A stretch of DNA of 64,000 nucleotides from Methylobacterium terrae (GCF_003173755.1 NZ_CP029553.1:3992001-4056000), one strand, 5' to 3'. Numbered from the stretch's first letter, positions 37,239-46,721 are shown. Notes: generated from the sequence alone by a model not told the origin. Made by a program: numbers and translations.

Positions 37239-38360
37239 TCAGCGCTGGCCGAAGCTCGCCTCCTTGAACAGGTCCTTGAGGTGGTGGGGCTGCGAGCGCC
37301 AGTACTGCTTCGGCGCGCGGACCCGGGCGCCGAGTTCCGCGGCGGCGTGCCAGGGCCAGCGCGGATCGTAGAGGATGGCGCGGGCGAGCGAGATCGCGTC
37401 CGCCTTGCCCTCGATCAGGATCGACTCGGCCTGGCGCGGCTCGGTGATGAGGCCGACCGCGATGGTGACGAGGTCGGTCGCCGCCCGCACCCGCTCGGCG
37501 AACGGCACCTGGTAGCCCGGCCCGATCGCGATCGTCTGCCGGGGCGAGACGCCGCCGGTCGAGACGTGGATGGCGGCCGCCCCCCGGGCCTTGAGACGCT
37601 CGGCAAAGGCGATGGTCTGCTCGACCTCCCAGCCGTCCTCGACCCAGTCCGTCGCCGAGACCCGGGCCCAGACCGGGCTGCCGGCGGGGAAGACCTCGCG
37701 GACCGCGTCGAACACCTCGAGCGGGAAGCGCATCCGGTTCTCGAGGCTGCCGCCGTAGGCATCGCTGCGCTGGTTGGCGAGCGGCGAGAGGAACTGGTGC
37801 AGCAGGTAGCCGTGCGCCGCGTGGATCTCCGCCGCCTCGATGCCGAGCCGCACCGCCCGCCGGGCGGTGGCCGCGAACCCGTCGCGGATGCGCTTCATGT
37901 CCTCGCGGTCGAGCATGCGCGGGGCCACCTCGCCCTCGGCATGGGCCAAGGCCGAGGGGCCCTCGGTGAGCCAGCCGCGGGGCGAATCCGGCGCCACCTG
38001 CTGGCCGCCGCGCCACGGCACCTCGCTCGACGCCTTGCGGCCGGCATGCGCGATCTGGATGCAGACCGGCACCGGCGCGTAGTCGCGCACCGCATCCAGG
38101 ACCTTCGCGAGGGCCCGCTCGGTCCCGTCGTCCCACAGCCCGAGATCGCCGTAGGTGATCCGCGCCTCCGGCGACACCGCCGTCGCCTCCAGGGTCAGGA
38201 GCCCGGCGCCCGAGATCGCGAGCTGGCCGAGATGCATCATGTGCCAGTCGGTCGCCTCGCCGTCGCGGGCCGAGTACTGGCACATCGGCGCGACGATGAT
38301 GCGGTTCTCCAGCTCCAGGCCGTCGAGGCGCAGGGGCTGGAACAGAAGCGGGCTGCTCAT
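37239..38360 (-). CDS. NADH:flavin oxidoreductase of the old yellow enzyme family (YqjM-like)
   Basis: The 373-residue FMN enzyme has the start LFQPLRLDGLELENRIIVAP followed by MCQYSA, where the cysteine is that used by YqjM-type ene-reductases, and IQIAHAGRKASS, EIHAAHGYLLHQFLSPLANQ, RSDAYGGSLENR and a phosphate-binding C-terminal region VAVGLITEPRQAE. It reduces activated C=C bonds of unsaturated aldehydes or ketones with NAD(P)H. The start at 38360 is certain in register. It stands alone between ftsK (convergent) and a long gene-free gap. Confidence 0.93.
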   Translation of the reverse strand: MSSPLLFQPLRLDGLELENRIIVAPMCQYSARDGEATDWHMMHLGQLAISGAGLLTLEATAVSPEARITYGDLGLWDDGTERALAKVLDAVRDYAPVPVCIQIAHAGRKASSEVPWRGGQQVAPDSPRGWLTEGPSALAHAEGEVAPRMLDREDMKRIRDGFAATARRAVRLGIEAAEIHAAHGYLLHQFLSPLANQRSDAYGGSLENRMRFPLEVFDAVREVFPAGSPVWARVSATDWVEDGWEVEQTIAFAERLKARGAAAIHVSTGGVSPRQTIAIGPGYQVPFAERVRAATDLVTIAVGLITEPRQAESILIEGKADAISLARAILYDPRWPWHAAAELGARVRAPKQYWRSQPHHLKDLFKEASFGQR

Positions 38361-39195
38361 GCGGGTACTCCGGGTGGGGATGGCCGCAATGTGGCGTGGG
38401 GCCGCGGATCCGGCCAGCGCGATCGATGCAGGGCCCCTGCGCGCGGCGCGGGCGGCACGGCGTGCGCCGGCGCACCGCGGGAGCGCGGAACGCCGAGGGC
38501 GGGAGACGAGCCGGGGACGACCGGCGCAGGCGCGACGCGCGAACGGAGCGGTTGCACCCCGACTTTCGCCACGAGCCCGCCGGCGCTCACGGCCCGGTCC
38601 GCGCCGCGCAGGCGTCCGGACGGCGTGGCGCCCGAGGCAAGCGTCCTCTCGGGCGGGCCCAAGCTTCTCCTCAAGTCGAAGATCGCTCGCTCGACCCGGC
38701 CGAGCGGCACGGGACCGTCTTCATTGCTCGGCCGACGCCATTGGTCGTTCTGGCATCTGGACAAAATCGACGACCGTGGATACCTGGACCGCGAACGGCG
38801 ACGTCACTCCCGATCGATCCGGTTTCAGCTCACCATGTCATCGCGTCAGAGCCACCGACGACTTGCACGCAAGCACATCGAAGCGGCGAATGGCTTAGAT
38901 GAAATTTCCTATCCAGAATTAGACGGCGTCGCGCGCTTCTCCGATCATCGTGTGCGGCCTCCGGGAGCATCGCCTGCGCTCGACTGGACTGGCGATCCGC
39001 CCACGATGACCGGCCGGTGCGTCGATCGGCTCCGACGAGACGATCGCCGTTCATGCCGGCGCACGACGCGAAGTGCATCCCGCCCTGCCGGCGAGTGGGA
39101 ACGAAGACTTCTTGTCGTCGTCATGAAGGCTTGCCAAGATCCTAACTTTTGGTTGAATAGCCGAATCGGCGTCGGTCGCCAGGTCGGAACGCCGC
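38361..39195. other. 835-base stretch without a recognisable gene
   Basis: Several open frames cross it but none shows a coding pattern or family motif. From about 38700 the composition falls to a clearly lower GC level than the window (for example GATGAAATTTCCTATCCAG near 38899). It may hold the promoters of the divergent old yellow enzyme and EAL genes, and perhaps remnants of a lost gene. Confidence 0.5.
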
Positions 39196-40425
39196 ATGTC
39201 CCTTAGTTCAGTGTTCCATGACCGGTCCGGGAGCGCCCAGGACCAGATCCTGTCGGTTCTCCGCGCGGTCCGCCGGCACCTGTCGATGGATGTCGGCTTC
39301 ATCTCGGAATTCGTGGCGGGCGATCGGGTCTTCCGCTTCTCGGACACCGAGACGACGCACAACCCGCTCGCGGTCGGGTCCCACGCGCCGCTCGAGCAGA
39401 GCTTCTGCTACTACGTGGCCAAGGGCCTGATGCCCGGGCTGATGCACGATGCCGCCGAGGATCCGGTCGCGGCGCAGATGCCGGTCACCCGCGACCTGCC
39501 GGTCGGGGCCCATCTGAGCGTGCCGCTGCGCCACGCGGACGGCGAGGCCTACGGGACGTTGTGCTGCTTCAGCTACACGCCGGATCGCAGCCTCACGACG
39601 CGCGACCTCGGCATCCTGCGCCTGTGCGCGGACGTCGTCGATTCGATCCTCTGGAAGGACCGCGACGCGGCCCGCGAGCAGGACGCGCGGCGCCGGCGCA
39701 TCGCCGACACGATCGCGACCGAGGCGGTCGAGATGGTGTTCCAGCCGATCTACCGCACGGCCGACGGACGCCTCGCCGCCTTCGAGGCCCTGGCGCGCTT
39801 CGCCCCGATCCCCGGCATGGGCCCGGATGCGTGGTTTGCCGAGGCGGCCGAGGTGGGCCTCGGGGAGGAACTCGAATTCCTCGCCCTGCGCAAGGCCTTG
39901 CGCGCCGCCCCTTCCCTGCCCGCCGGGGTCAAGCTGACGGTCAACCTGTCGCCGGCGGCGCTCGCCTCGCCGCGCCTCGCCGAGGCGCTGGCGGGGGCCG
40001 CCCTCGACCGGCTGGTGGTGGAGCTGACCGAGCACGCGGCGGTCGCCTCCTACGAGGCGCTGCGCGACGCGCTGGGGCCGTTCCGCGGCCGGGGCCTGTG
40101 CCTCGCCATCGACGATGTCGGGGCCGGCCACGCGACGCTCCGGCACGTGCTCGACCTCGCCCCCGAATTCATCAAGCTCGACATGAGCCTGATCCGGGAC
40201 ATCGACACGCATACCGGCCGCCGGGCCCTGACCGAGGCGCTGACGGGCTACGGCCGCCGCATCGGCTGCGAGATCGTCGCCGAGGGCGTGGAGACCGAGG
40301 CCGAGTACGCGGTGCTGCGGGGCATTGGGGTCACGCGCGTGCAGGGCTTCCTGACCGGCCGGCCGATGGCGCTCGCCGACGCGGCGGCCCTGCCCCCGTC
40401 GGAGCCGGCCGCCCTCGGGCGGTGA
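39196..40425 (+). CDS. GAF-EAL domain cyclic-di-GMP phosphodiesterase
   Basis: The 409-residue protein has an N-terminal GAF-like sensor (about residues 15-155: MDVGFISEFVAGDRVFRFSD, GAHLSVPLRHADGEAYGTLC) and an EAL domain (about 170-400) with the catalytic set: AAFEALARF, KLTVNLSP, VVELTEH, AIDDVGAGHATL, IKLDMSLIRDI, IVAEGVETEAE and RVQGFLTGRPM. All metal and substrate residues look intact, so it should degrade c-di-GMP to pGpG, under GAF control by an unknown ligand. No GGDEF domain is present and no signal peptide, so it is cytoplasmic. It converges on prpE. Confidence 0.92.
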   Translation: MSLSSVFHDRSGSAQDQILSVLRAVRRHLSMDVGFISEFVAGDRVFRFSDTETTHNPLAVGSHAPLEQSFCYYVAKGLMPGLMHDAAEDPVAAQMPVTRDLPVGAHLSVPLRHADGEAYGTLCCFSYTPDRSLTTRDLGILRLCADVVDSILWKDRDAAREQDARRRRIADTIATEAVEMVFQPIYRTADGRLAAFEALARFAPIPGMGPDAWFAEAAEVGLGEELEFLALRKALRAAPSLPAGVKLTVNLSPAALASPRLAEALAGAALDRLVVELTEHAAVASYEALRDALGPFRGRGLCLAIDDVGAGHATLRHVLDLAPEFIKLDMSLIRDIDTHTGRRALTEALTGYGRRIGCEIVAEGVETEAEYAVLRGIGVTRVQGFLTGRPMALADAAALPPSEPAALGR

Positions 40426-40429
40426 CGGC

Positions 40430-42340
40430 CTAACCCAGCCCCCGCTCCCGCAGAGCCCCGCCGATCTCCTCGAGCACCGCCGGATCCTCGATCGTCGGCG
40501 GCACCGTCCAGGTCTCGCCGTCGGCGATCTTCTTCATCGTGCCGCGCAGGATCTTTCCCGAGCGGGTCTTCGGCAGCCGCCCGACCGTGAGCGCGATGCG
40601 GAAGGCCGCGACCGGGCCGATGCGCTCGCGCACCAAGGCCACCAGCTCGCGCTCGATGACGTCCGGCGCTTGCGCGGCGCCGGCCTTGAGCACCACGAAG
40701 CCGCAGGGCGCCTCGCCCTTCAGCGCGTCCCTGATGCCGATCACCGCGCATTCCGCCACGGCGGGGTGGGAGGCCAGCACCTCCTCCATGCCGCCGGTCG
40801 AGAGGCGGTGGCCGGCGACGTTGATGATGTCGTCGGTGCGGCCCATCACCGAGACGTAGCCGTCCTCGTCGAGGAAGCCGGCATCGGAGGTGTTGTAGTA
40901 GCCCGGATAGGTCGCGAGGTAGCTCTCGCGGAAGCGCGCGTCCTGCCGCCACAGGGTCGGAAGGGCGCCTGGGGGCAGGGGCAGCCTGATCGCGATCGTC
41001 CCCATGGTGTCGGCCGGCACCGGCCGGCCGGCCTCGTCCAGCACCTGCACGTCCCAGCCCGGCATCGCCACCGTCGGGCTGCCGTGCTTGACCGGCAGCG
41101 CGCCTAAGCCCACCGGGTTGGCGGCGATCGGCCAGCCGGTCTCGGTCTGCCACCAATGGTCGATGACCGGCACGCCCAGGGCCCGCTCGGCCCAGGCGAC
41201 GGTGTCGGGGTCGGCCCGCTCGCCGGCGAGGAACAGGGCGCGGAAGCGCGACAGGTCGTGGCCCGCCATCAGCCGCGCCTCCGGATCCTCCTTCTTCACC
41301 GCCCGCAGCGCGGTGGGCGCGGTGAAGAGCGCCACCGCCCCGGTCTCGGCGACGACGCGCCAGAACGCGCCGGCATCCGGCGTGCCGACCGGCTTGCCCT
41401 CGTAGAGCACCGTGGTGCAGCCGTGCAGGAGCGGGCCGTAGACGATGTAGGAATGCCCCACCACCCAGCCGACGTCGGAGGCGCACCAGTAGGTCTCGCC
41501 CGGGGCGACGCCGTAGAGGTTTTGCATTGACCAGGCGAGCGCCACGAGGTAGCCGCCGGTGTCGCGCACCACGCCCTTCGGCTTGCCGGTGGTGCCGGAG
41601 GTATAGAGCACGTAGAGCGGATCGGTGGCGGCGACCGGTACGCAAGGAGCGCTGCGGCCGGCCTCCCTGGCGGCGGCGACGGCTTGCGCCCAGTCGCGGT
41701 CGCGCCCCTCCGCCATCCCGGCGGGGGCCTGCGGCCGCTGCAGGATAAGGCAGGCCTCGGGCTTGTGCGCGGAGAGCCGGCAGGCCTCGTCGAGGAGCGG
41801 CTTGTAGGCGACGACCCGGGCCGGCTCGACGCCGCAGGAGGCGGCGAGCACCACCTTGGGCTCGGCATCCTCGATGCGGGCGGCGAGCTCGCGGGCGGCG
41901 AAGCCCCCGAACACCACCGAGTGCACCGCGCCGATGCGGGCGCAGGCCAGCATGCCGAACAGGGCTTCCGGCACCATCGGCATGTAGAGCACGACCCGGT
42001 CGCCGCGCCCGACGCCGAGGTCCTGCAGCACCGCGGCGAGCGCCGCGACCTCGTCCAGGAGGTCGGCATAGGTGATCCGGCGCTTGGTGCCGGTGACCGG
42101 CGAATCGTACAGGATCGCCGCCTGGTCGCCCCGGCCGGCCGCGACGTGGCGGTCGACGGCGTTGTGGCAGGCATTGACCTCGGCGCCGGGAAACCAGCGG
42201 CCGTAGACCCCCTCCTCCGGCGCGAAGACGCGGGAGGCCGGCGTCACCCAGTCGATCGCCTTCGCGGCCTCGCCCCAGAACGCCTCCGGGTCGCGCTGCC
42301 AGGCGGCGTAGGTCTCCCGGTAGCGGCTCGTCTCCGGCAT
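40430..42340 (-). CDS. prpE: Propionate--CoA ligase
   Basis: The 636-residue AMP-forming synthetase fits PrpE: RYRETYAAWQRDPEAFWGEA, LYTSGTTGKPKGVVRDTGGY, GWVVGHSYIVYGPLLHG, IDHWWQTETGWPI, YYNTSDAGFLDEDGYVSVMG, DDIINVAGHRLSTGGMEE and PKTRSGKILRGTMKKIADGE with the acetylatable lysine. It activates propionate to propionyl-CoA, close to acetyl-CoA synthetase in family. Acs cannot be fully excluded, but GVVRDTGGY and the tail suit PrpE. In methylobacteria propionyl-CoA feeds the ethylmalonyl-CoA and methylmalonyl routes. No prp operon partners are adjacent. Confidence 0.9.
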   Translation of the reverse strand: MPETSRYRETYAAWQRDPEAFWGEAAKAIDWVTPASRVFAPEEGVYGRWFPGAEVNACHNAVDRHVAAGRGDQAAILYDSPVTGTKRRITYADLLDEVAALAAVLQDLGVGRGDRVVLYMPMVPEALFGMLACARIGAVHSVVFGGFAARELAARIEDAEPKVVLAASCGVEPARVVAYKPLLDEACRLSAHKPEACLILQRPQAPAGMAEGRDRDWAQAVAAAREAGRSAPCVPVAATDPLYVLYTSGTTGKPKGVVRDTGGYLVALAWSMQNLYGVAPGETYWCASDVGWVVGHSYIVYGPLLHGCTTVLYEGKPVGTPDAGAFWRVVAETGAVALFTAPTALRAVKKEDPEARLMAGHDLSRFRALFLAGERADPDTVAWAERALGVPVIDHWWQTETGWPIAANPVGLGALPVKHGSPTVAMPGWDVQVLDEAGRPVPADTMGTIAIRLPLPPGALPTLWRQDARFRESYLATYPGYYNTSDAGFLDEDGYVSVMGRTDDIINVAGHRLSTGGMEEVLASHPAVAECAVIGIRDALKGEAPCGFVVLKAGAAQAPDVIERELVALVRERIGPVAAFRIALTVGRLPKTRSGKILRGTMKKIADGETWTVPPTIEDPAVLEEIGGALRERGLG

Positions 42341-42364
42341 GGCGCTCCCCCGATGATCCGCCGG

Positions 42365-42710
42365 TCACCGGCGCTTCCACGGATTGTCCCGGACTCGGCG
42401 GCGGCGGGCAAGATGGCGCCACGCCATGCGGCGGACCGGTGCGCGCTCCGGCCCGCCCTCCGGTGCCTCCGCGCCGGGCTCGTTCGGGGCGGCAGGCGCC
42501 TGCCCGGGAGGCGGCGTGCCGTCGCGCGCGCCGTCCGTGAGATGCCGGAGGAACGGTGAGGAGCGCACGCCGCGGATCGCCCTTGTAGCGGGCGACGATC
42601 TCGACGGCGCCGGCCAGGAAGCCGATCAGACCGACCCCGATCGCGATCCGGTCGGACCACGGCGCCGACAACCATGCCGCGACCGCTCCGGCGCATTGTT
42701 CCCGGACCAC
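42365..42710 (-). pseudogene. Candidate small membrane protein, possibly frameshifted
   Basis: On the minus strand the frame from 42710 reads DRIAIGVGLIGFLAGAVEIV, a single membrane helix, then RYKGDPR, and continues in poor composition. A second frame (42365-42568) supplies RSSPFLRHLTDGARDG and a basic tail VRRMAWRHLARRRR. Joining them near 42565 would give a protein of about 110 residues. I do not recognise a family and the case is weak; it may not be a gene at all. Confidence 0.25.
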
Positions 42711-42815
42711 GAGACCCGTCCCCGCCCCCGACGCAGGGATAGTCTAGACTTGCCCGGGACCACGTCCACGAACTTCAAGTTGCGACCATGGTCGAGGACG
42801 GCGGCCCGGCCCGGA

Positions 42816-43133
42816 TCAGAGCGCCTTGCGCCCCAGGGTGGTGAGCGCGTAGGCCTTGTCGTCGTGCTTTGCGGTGGGTGTGAGAAGACCGGTCTCGACG
42901 CCGTTTTGCAAGGTCTTCGCCAGCGTGTCCATGGACAGGTCCGTCCGGTTGGCGAGATCGACGATCGTCGCGGGTTCACTGCGCCCGATGCTCTTTACCA
43001 CGGTCGAGAGGGCGTCGACGCGCGACCCGGCATAGCCCGGTCGCTCCGCCACGTGGCCGTAGCCCTGGCTCCCAGGCTCCTGCATGACCCTGAGGAACGA
43101 CCCGAAGAGATCGCCGGAAGATCTACCTGACAC
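42816..43133 (-). CDS. Small winged-helix-like protein, unknown function
   Basis: From the GTG at 43133, which has an excellent ribosome site (GGAGGG seven bases upstream), the protein has 105 residues. It reads VSGRSSGDLFGSFLRVMQEP, then VDALSTVVKSIGRSEPATIV, DLANRTDLSMDTLAKTLQNG and VETGLLTPTAKHDDKAYALT, the layout of a small winged-helix domain like MarR or the C-terminal DprA helix. A DNA-binding role is possible. It is divergent from the acyl-CoA ligase, with about 197 bases between, so it may regulate that gene. Confidence 0.65.
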   Translation of the reverse strand: MSGRSSGDLFGSFLRVMQEPGSQGYGHVAERPGYAGSRVDALSTVVKSIGRSEPATIVDLANRTDLSMDTLAKTLQNGVETGLLTPTAKHDDKAYALTTLGRKAL

Positions 43134-43329
43134 GATCGTTCCCTCCGCAGACCCGAGCACGCCGACACGAGAACGTAGTTCGCAGCAGCGCGGGCAGCAA
43201 GACGACGGGGGCCGCCGGCTGGGCGCCCTCCGTCTTTTTTCGCATCGGCGCCTCGGCGCGACGATGGGACAGCCGGGTCGGGAGCCGCTACGAGAGGATC
43301 CCGGAGGAGCCGCCAATGAGGGAGCCGCC

Positions 43330-44958
43330 ATGACCGCATCGATCTACGACCACGGCCTCGACCGGAACCCGGCCAACCACCAGCCGCTGACGCCGCTGAC
43401 CTTCCTGGAGCGGGCGGCGGCGGTGTTCCCGGACCACACGGCCGTGATCCACGGGAGCCTGCGGCGCAGCTACCGCGACCTCTACGCCCGTTGCCGGCGC
43501 CTCGCCTCGGCCTTGCGGGCCCGCGGCATCGGGCGGGGCGACACGGTGGCGGTGATGCTCGCCAACACCCCGGCGATGATCGAGTGCCACTACGGCGTGC
43601 CGATGGCCGGCGCGGTGCTCAACACCCTCAACACCCGGCTGGATGCCGGCATCATCGCCTTCTGCCTCGACCACGGCGAGGCCAAGGTGGTGATCACCGA
43701 CCGGGAATTCGCCCGCACCATGGGCCCGGCCCTTGCGCAGGCCGGGGTGACGCCGCTCGTCATCGACTACGACGACCCCGAATACGGCGGTCCGGGCGAG
43801 CGCCTCGGCGGCATCGAGTACGAAGAATTCCTGGCCGGGGGCGATCCGGCCCACCCTTGGGCGATGCCTGGCGACGAGTGGGACGCGATCACGCTCAACT
43901 ACACCTCGGGCACCACCGGCGACCCGAAGGGAGTGGTCTACCACCACCGCGGCGCCTCGCTGCTCGCCGTCGGCAACGTGGTGGCGGGCAATCTCGGCCG
44001 CCACCCGGTCTATCTCTGGACCCTGCCGATGTTCCACTGCAACGGCTGGTGCTTCCCCTGGACCCTGTCGGTCGTGGCCGGCACCCATGTCTGCCTGCGG
44101 CAGGTGCGGGCGGGTGCCATGTACGACGCGCTGGCCGATCACGGCGTGACCCACCTGTGCGGCGCGCCGATCGTGATGTCGCTCCTCATCAACGCGCCGG
44201 ACTCCGAGCGGCGCGCGCTGCCGCGGCGGGTCTCGTTCCTGACGGCGGCGGCGCCCCCGCCCGAGGCGGTGCTCGCCGGGATGGCGGAGGCCGGGTTCGA
44301 CGTCACCCACGTCTACGGCCTGACCGAGACCTACGGCCCGGCGGTGGTGAACGAGTGGCACGCCGACTGGGACGCCTTGAGCAAGGACGAGCAGGCCGCC
44401 CGCAAGGCGCGCCAGGGCGTGCGCTACCCGCCGCTCGAAGCCCTCGACGTGCTCGACCCCGAGACGATGGAGCCGGTGCCGGCGGACGGCGAGACGCTGG
44501 GCGAGGTGATGTTCCGCGGCAACGTGGTGATGCGCGGCTACCTGAAGAACCCCAAGGCGACCGAAGCCGCCTTCCGGGGCGGGTGGTTCCATTCCGGCGA
44601 TCTCGGGGTCAAGCACCCGGACGGCTACATCCAGCTGAAGGACCGCTCGAAGGACATCATCATCTCGGGCGGCGAGAACATCTCGTCGATCGAGGTCGAG
44701 GAGGCCCTGTTCAAGCATCCGGCGGTGGCCGCGGCCGCCGTGGTGGCCAAGCCCGACGAGAAGTGGGGCGAGACCCCGTGCGCCTTCGTCGAGCTGAAGG
44801 GCTCCGAGATGGTCTCGGCCGAGGAGCTGATCGGCTGGTGCCGCCAGTCGCTCGCGGGCTTCAAGGTGCCCAGGCACGTGGTCTTCACGGAGCTGCCGAA
44901 GACCTCGACCGGCAAGGTGCAGAAATTCGTGCTGCGGGAGATGGCCAAGGCGCTCTGA
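43330..44958 (+). CDS. AMP-dependent acyl-CoA ligase (medium-chain or DmdB-like)
   Basis: The 542-residue protein is an ANL-superfamily ligase: NYTSGTTGDPKGVVYHHRGA (P-loop), LPMFHCNGWCFPWTL, VYGLTETYGPAVVNEW, GWFHSGDLGVKHPDGYIQLK, DRSKDIIISGGENISSIEVE and PKTSTGKVQKFVLRE with the catalytic lysine. Members activate medium-chain fatty acids (AlkK type) or methylmercaptopropionate (DmdB); substrate is not clear. The ATG at 43330 is used. It is the only large gene in this strand between two regulators and small genes. Confidence 0.92.
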   Translation: MTASIYDHGLDRNPANHQPLTPLTFLERAAAVFPDHTAVIHGSLRRSYRDLYARCRRLASALRARGIGRGDTVAVMLANTPAMIECHYGVPMAGAVLNTLNTRLDAGIIAFCLDHGEAKVVITDREFARTMGPALAQAGVTPLVIDYDDPEYGGPGERLGGIEYEEFLAGGDPAHPWAMPGDEWDAITLNYTSGTTGDPKGVVYHHRGASLLAVGNVVAGNLGRHPVYLWTLPMFHCNGWCFPWTLSVVAGTHVCLRQVRAGAMYDALADHGVTHLCGAPIVMSLLINAPDSERRALPRRVSFLTAAAPPPEAVLAGMAEAGFDVTHVYGLTETYGPAVVNEWHADWDALSKDEQAARKARQGVRYPPLEALDVLDPETMEPVPADGETLGEVMFRGNVVMRGYLKNPKATEAAFRGGWFHSGDLGVKHPDGYIQLKDRSKDIIISGGENISSIEVEEALFKHPAVAAAAVVAKPDEKWGETPCAFVELKGSEMVSAEELIGWCRQSLAGFKVPRHVVFTELPKTSTGKVQKFVLREMAKAL

Positions 44959-45224
44959 GGAGGCGCCGTGAGGGGCGCCGTGCGAGGGCGATGCGATCGG
45001 CGCTCACCGATCCGACGCCCTCCCGCTCATCCGGGGGCCGCCAAGCCGGAGCCCGGGGGAGGCCGGAGGCACGGCCGGAACCGCAGGCAGACGAGAACGG
45101 GGCGGAACGCCGACCGCCTCGTCCTGGCGAACCTGAGTCCGGATCCCGGGCCCCGCGCCCGCGCCCGCGGAGTGACCCTGAGGATCTCAAAACTGTCGAG
45201 CAAGCGATCGGATCTGGAAAGAGC

Positions 45225-45422
45225 ATGACCGCGGCGCGCCGGCGGACATTCTCGGCCGGCAAGCCCTTGGCCGGCAAGCCCTTGGCCGGCAAGCCCTCGC
45301 CCGGCAAGGCCTCGAGCGATCCCATCGGGAGCAAGGCCACGACGGTGGGGCGCCGGTCGATCGTCAGGAGCCGCCGCGCCGAACGCTGGCGCGGCGGCAC
45401 ACGGGGCTATTTTCTGGGCTAG
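45225..45422 (+). CDS. Possible small basic protein with a repeated AGKPL motif
   Basis: The 65-residue frame starts MTAARRRTFSAGKPLAGKPL and ends in a basic tail SIVRSRRAERW with a GGTRGYFLG end. It is rich in Lys, Arg, Gly and Ser. Its stop overlaps the stop of the convergent YdcH gene by three bases. The repeat (45254-45298) dominates it. It could be a real small nucleic acid-binding protein or a chance frame. Confidence 0.3.
   Translation: MTAARRRTFSAGKPLAGKPLAGKPSPGKASSDPIGSKATTVGRRSIVRSRRAERWRGGTRGYFLG
45254..45298 (+). repeat. 15-base tandem repeat, three copies
   Basis: GGCCGGCAAGCCCTT occurs in tandem at 45254-45268 and 45269-45283, with a third copy at 45284-45298 ending CTC; a degenerate fourth copy follows. 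All are in the same frame of the small protein at 45225. Confidence 0.85.
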
Positions 45423-45604
45423 TGCATCACGCGGGTGGACGTCGTCCGCAGGCGACTGATCTCATCCTTCAGGTGAAGCTTCCGCCGCTTGAGTTCGACA
45501 ACTCGCAAGTCGTCGGTGGAGAGGTGGGTGATTGCGTCCTGGATCTCACGCTCCAACGCTTCGTGCTTACGCTCAAGCTCGGTAAGATGCGTGTTCAGCG
45601 ACAT
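45419..45604 (-). CDS. YdcH family (DUF465) small coiled-coil protein
   Basis: The 61-residue protein starts MSLNTHLTELERKHEALERE and continues THLSTDDLRVVELKRRKLHL, KDEISRL, the DUF465/YdcH pattern. These short helical proteins have no settled role. The start at 45604 is chosen over the longer frame to 45649. A second family member lies divergently 273 bases away, followed by purE-purK, an arrangement seen in related genomes. Confidence 0.88.
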   Translation of the reverse strand: MSLNTHLTELERKHEALEREIQDAITHLSTDDLRVVELKRRKLHLKDEISRLRTTSTRVMH

Positions 45605-45877
45605 CAGCCAATGCCTCCTGTCATGTAGGTGACACACGCAGCCTGCCACAGCCCGCGGCCGATGTCGAAGGCATTTGTCGCTGCACCTGCGTCATGCGCC
45701 GCCGCTTCGGTCGTCCCGCGGTGCATGCCGGGGAGCGCGCGGGGAGGCCGAGAAGTGGCACTGCACAACCCCGCCGGCGCCCCCGCGACGCCCTTGCCGG
45801 AGGCCGGGGCCTGGTTCATGATTCGCCGTCTTTCCGGGAAGACCTCCAGGCGAAGACCTCCAGGATTTGGGGCGGCG

Positions 45878-46096
45878 ATGGCGTTCGAGTTGAGTGCGGA
45901 ATCCGAGGCGGAGTACGAGAGCGAGCTGGCGCGGCTCCGGGAGGAGCATCGCGACCTCGACGACGCGATCGAGGCCCTGTCCGGGGTGATGGCCGGCGAC
46001 CGCCTCCAGCTCCAGCGCCTCAAGAAGCGCAAGCTCTCGCTGCGCGACCGCATCAGCTTCCTGGAGGACCAGCTCACCCCGGACATCATCGCCTGA
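45878..46096 (+). CDS. YdcH family (DUF465) small coiled-coil protein, second copy
   Basis: The 72-residue protein reads MAFELSAESEAEYESELARL, REEHRDLDDAIEALSGVMAG and LQLQRLKKRKLSLRDRISFL, again a DUF465 pattern with the conserved LKKRKL-LRD segment near the end. It differs from the first copy at the N-terminus. The frame is open upstream to 45629 but the ATG at 45878 suits the family. A short direct repeat, GAAGACCTCCAGG at 45838 and 45852, lies just before it. Confidence 0.85.
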   Translation: MAFELSAESEAEYESELARLREEHRDLDDAIEALSGVMAGDRLQLQRLKKRKLSLRDRISFLEDQLTPDIIA

Positions 46097-46223
46097 AGGC
46101 GGGATCGGCCGGACGGCGGCGCTTGCGCGCTGCTTGCATGAATGCGAACCCGCCGCTACTGCGGCACGACCGGCTGCGGCCCGCTCGCGGCTTAGCAGCG
46201 CTTTCTAGAGGACGCGCTTGACG

Positions 46224-46721
46224 ATGGCGGCATCGCCCCCCGTCGCGGTGATCATGGGCAGCCAGTCGGACTGGGCCACGATGCGCCACGCCGCCGAGAC
46301 CCTCGACGCGCTCGGGATCCCTTACGAGGCCCGCATCGTCTCGGCCCACCGCACCCCGGACCGCCTGGTCGCCTTCGCCAAGGGCGCCAAGGCCGCAGGA
46401 TTCCGGGTGGTGATCGCCGGCGCCGGCGGCGCCGCCCACCTGCCCGGCATGGCGGCCGCGATGACGCCGCTGCCGGTCTTCGGCGTGCCGGTCGAATCGA
46501 AGGCGCTCTCGGGCCAGGACAGCCTGCTCTCGATCGTGCAGATGCCCGCCGGCATCCCGGTCGGCACGCTCGCCATCGGCCGGGCCGGCGCCGTGAACGC
46601 GGCTCTGCTCGCCGCCGCCGTGCTGGCGCTGACCGACGAGCCCCTGGCCGAACGGCTCGACGCCTGGCGCGCCCGCCAGAGCGCGGCGGTGGCCGAGCAT
46701 CCGGATACGAGCGCCCCGTGA
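46224..46721 (+). CDS. purE: N5-carboxyaminoimidazole ribonucleotide mutase
   Basis: The 165-residue class I PurE converts N5-CAIR to CAIR in purine synthesis. It shows [74 protein letters not shown] and [16 protein letters not shown] at 46224 is used; a TTG at 46218 is in frame. The stop overlaps the purK GTG by four bases, so translation is coupled. Confidence 0.96.
   Translation: MAASPPVAVIMGSQSDWATMRHAAETLDALGIPYEARIVSAHRTPDRLVAFAKGAKAAGFRVVIAGAGGAAHLPGMAAAMTPLPVFGVPVESKALSGQDSLLSIVQMPAGIPVGTLAIGRAGAVNAALLAAAVLALTDEPLAERLDAWRARQSAAVAEHPDTSAP

Noticed and set aside
34543..38475. Minus-strand frame of 1310 codons opposite ftsK
   Set aside because: It overlaps ftsK fully and shows no family motif except part of the old yellow enzyme in another frame; a shadow.
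45605..45877. Extension of the second YdcH frame upstream to 45629
   Set aside because: The extra residues are low-complexity and include the GAAGACCTCCAGG repeat; the ATG at 45878 fits the family.
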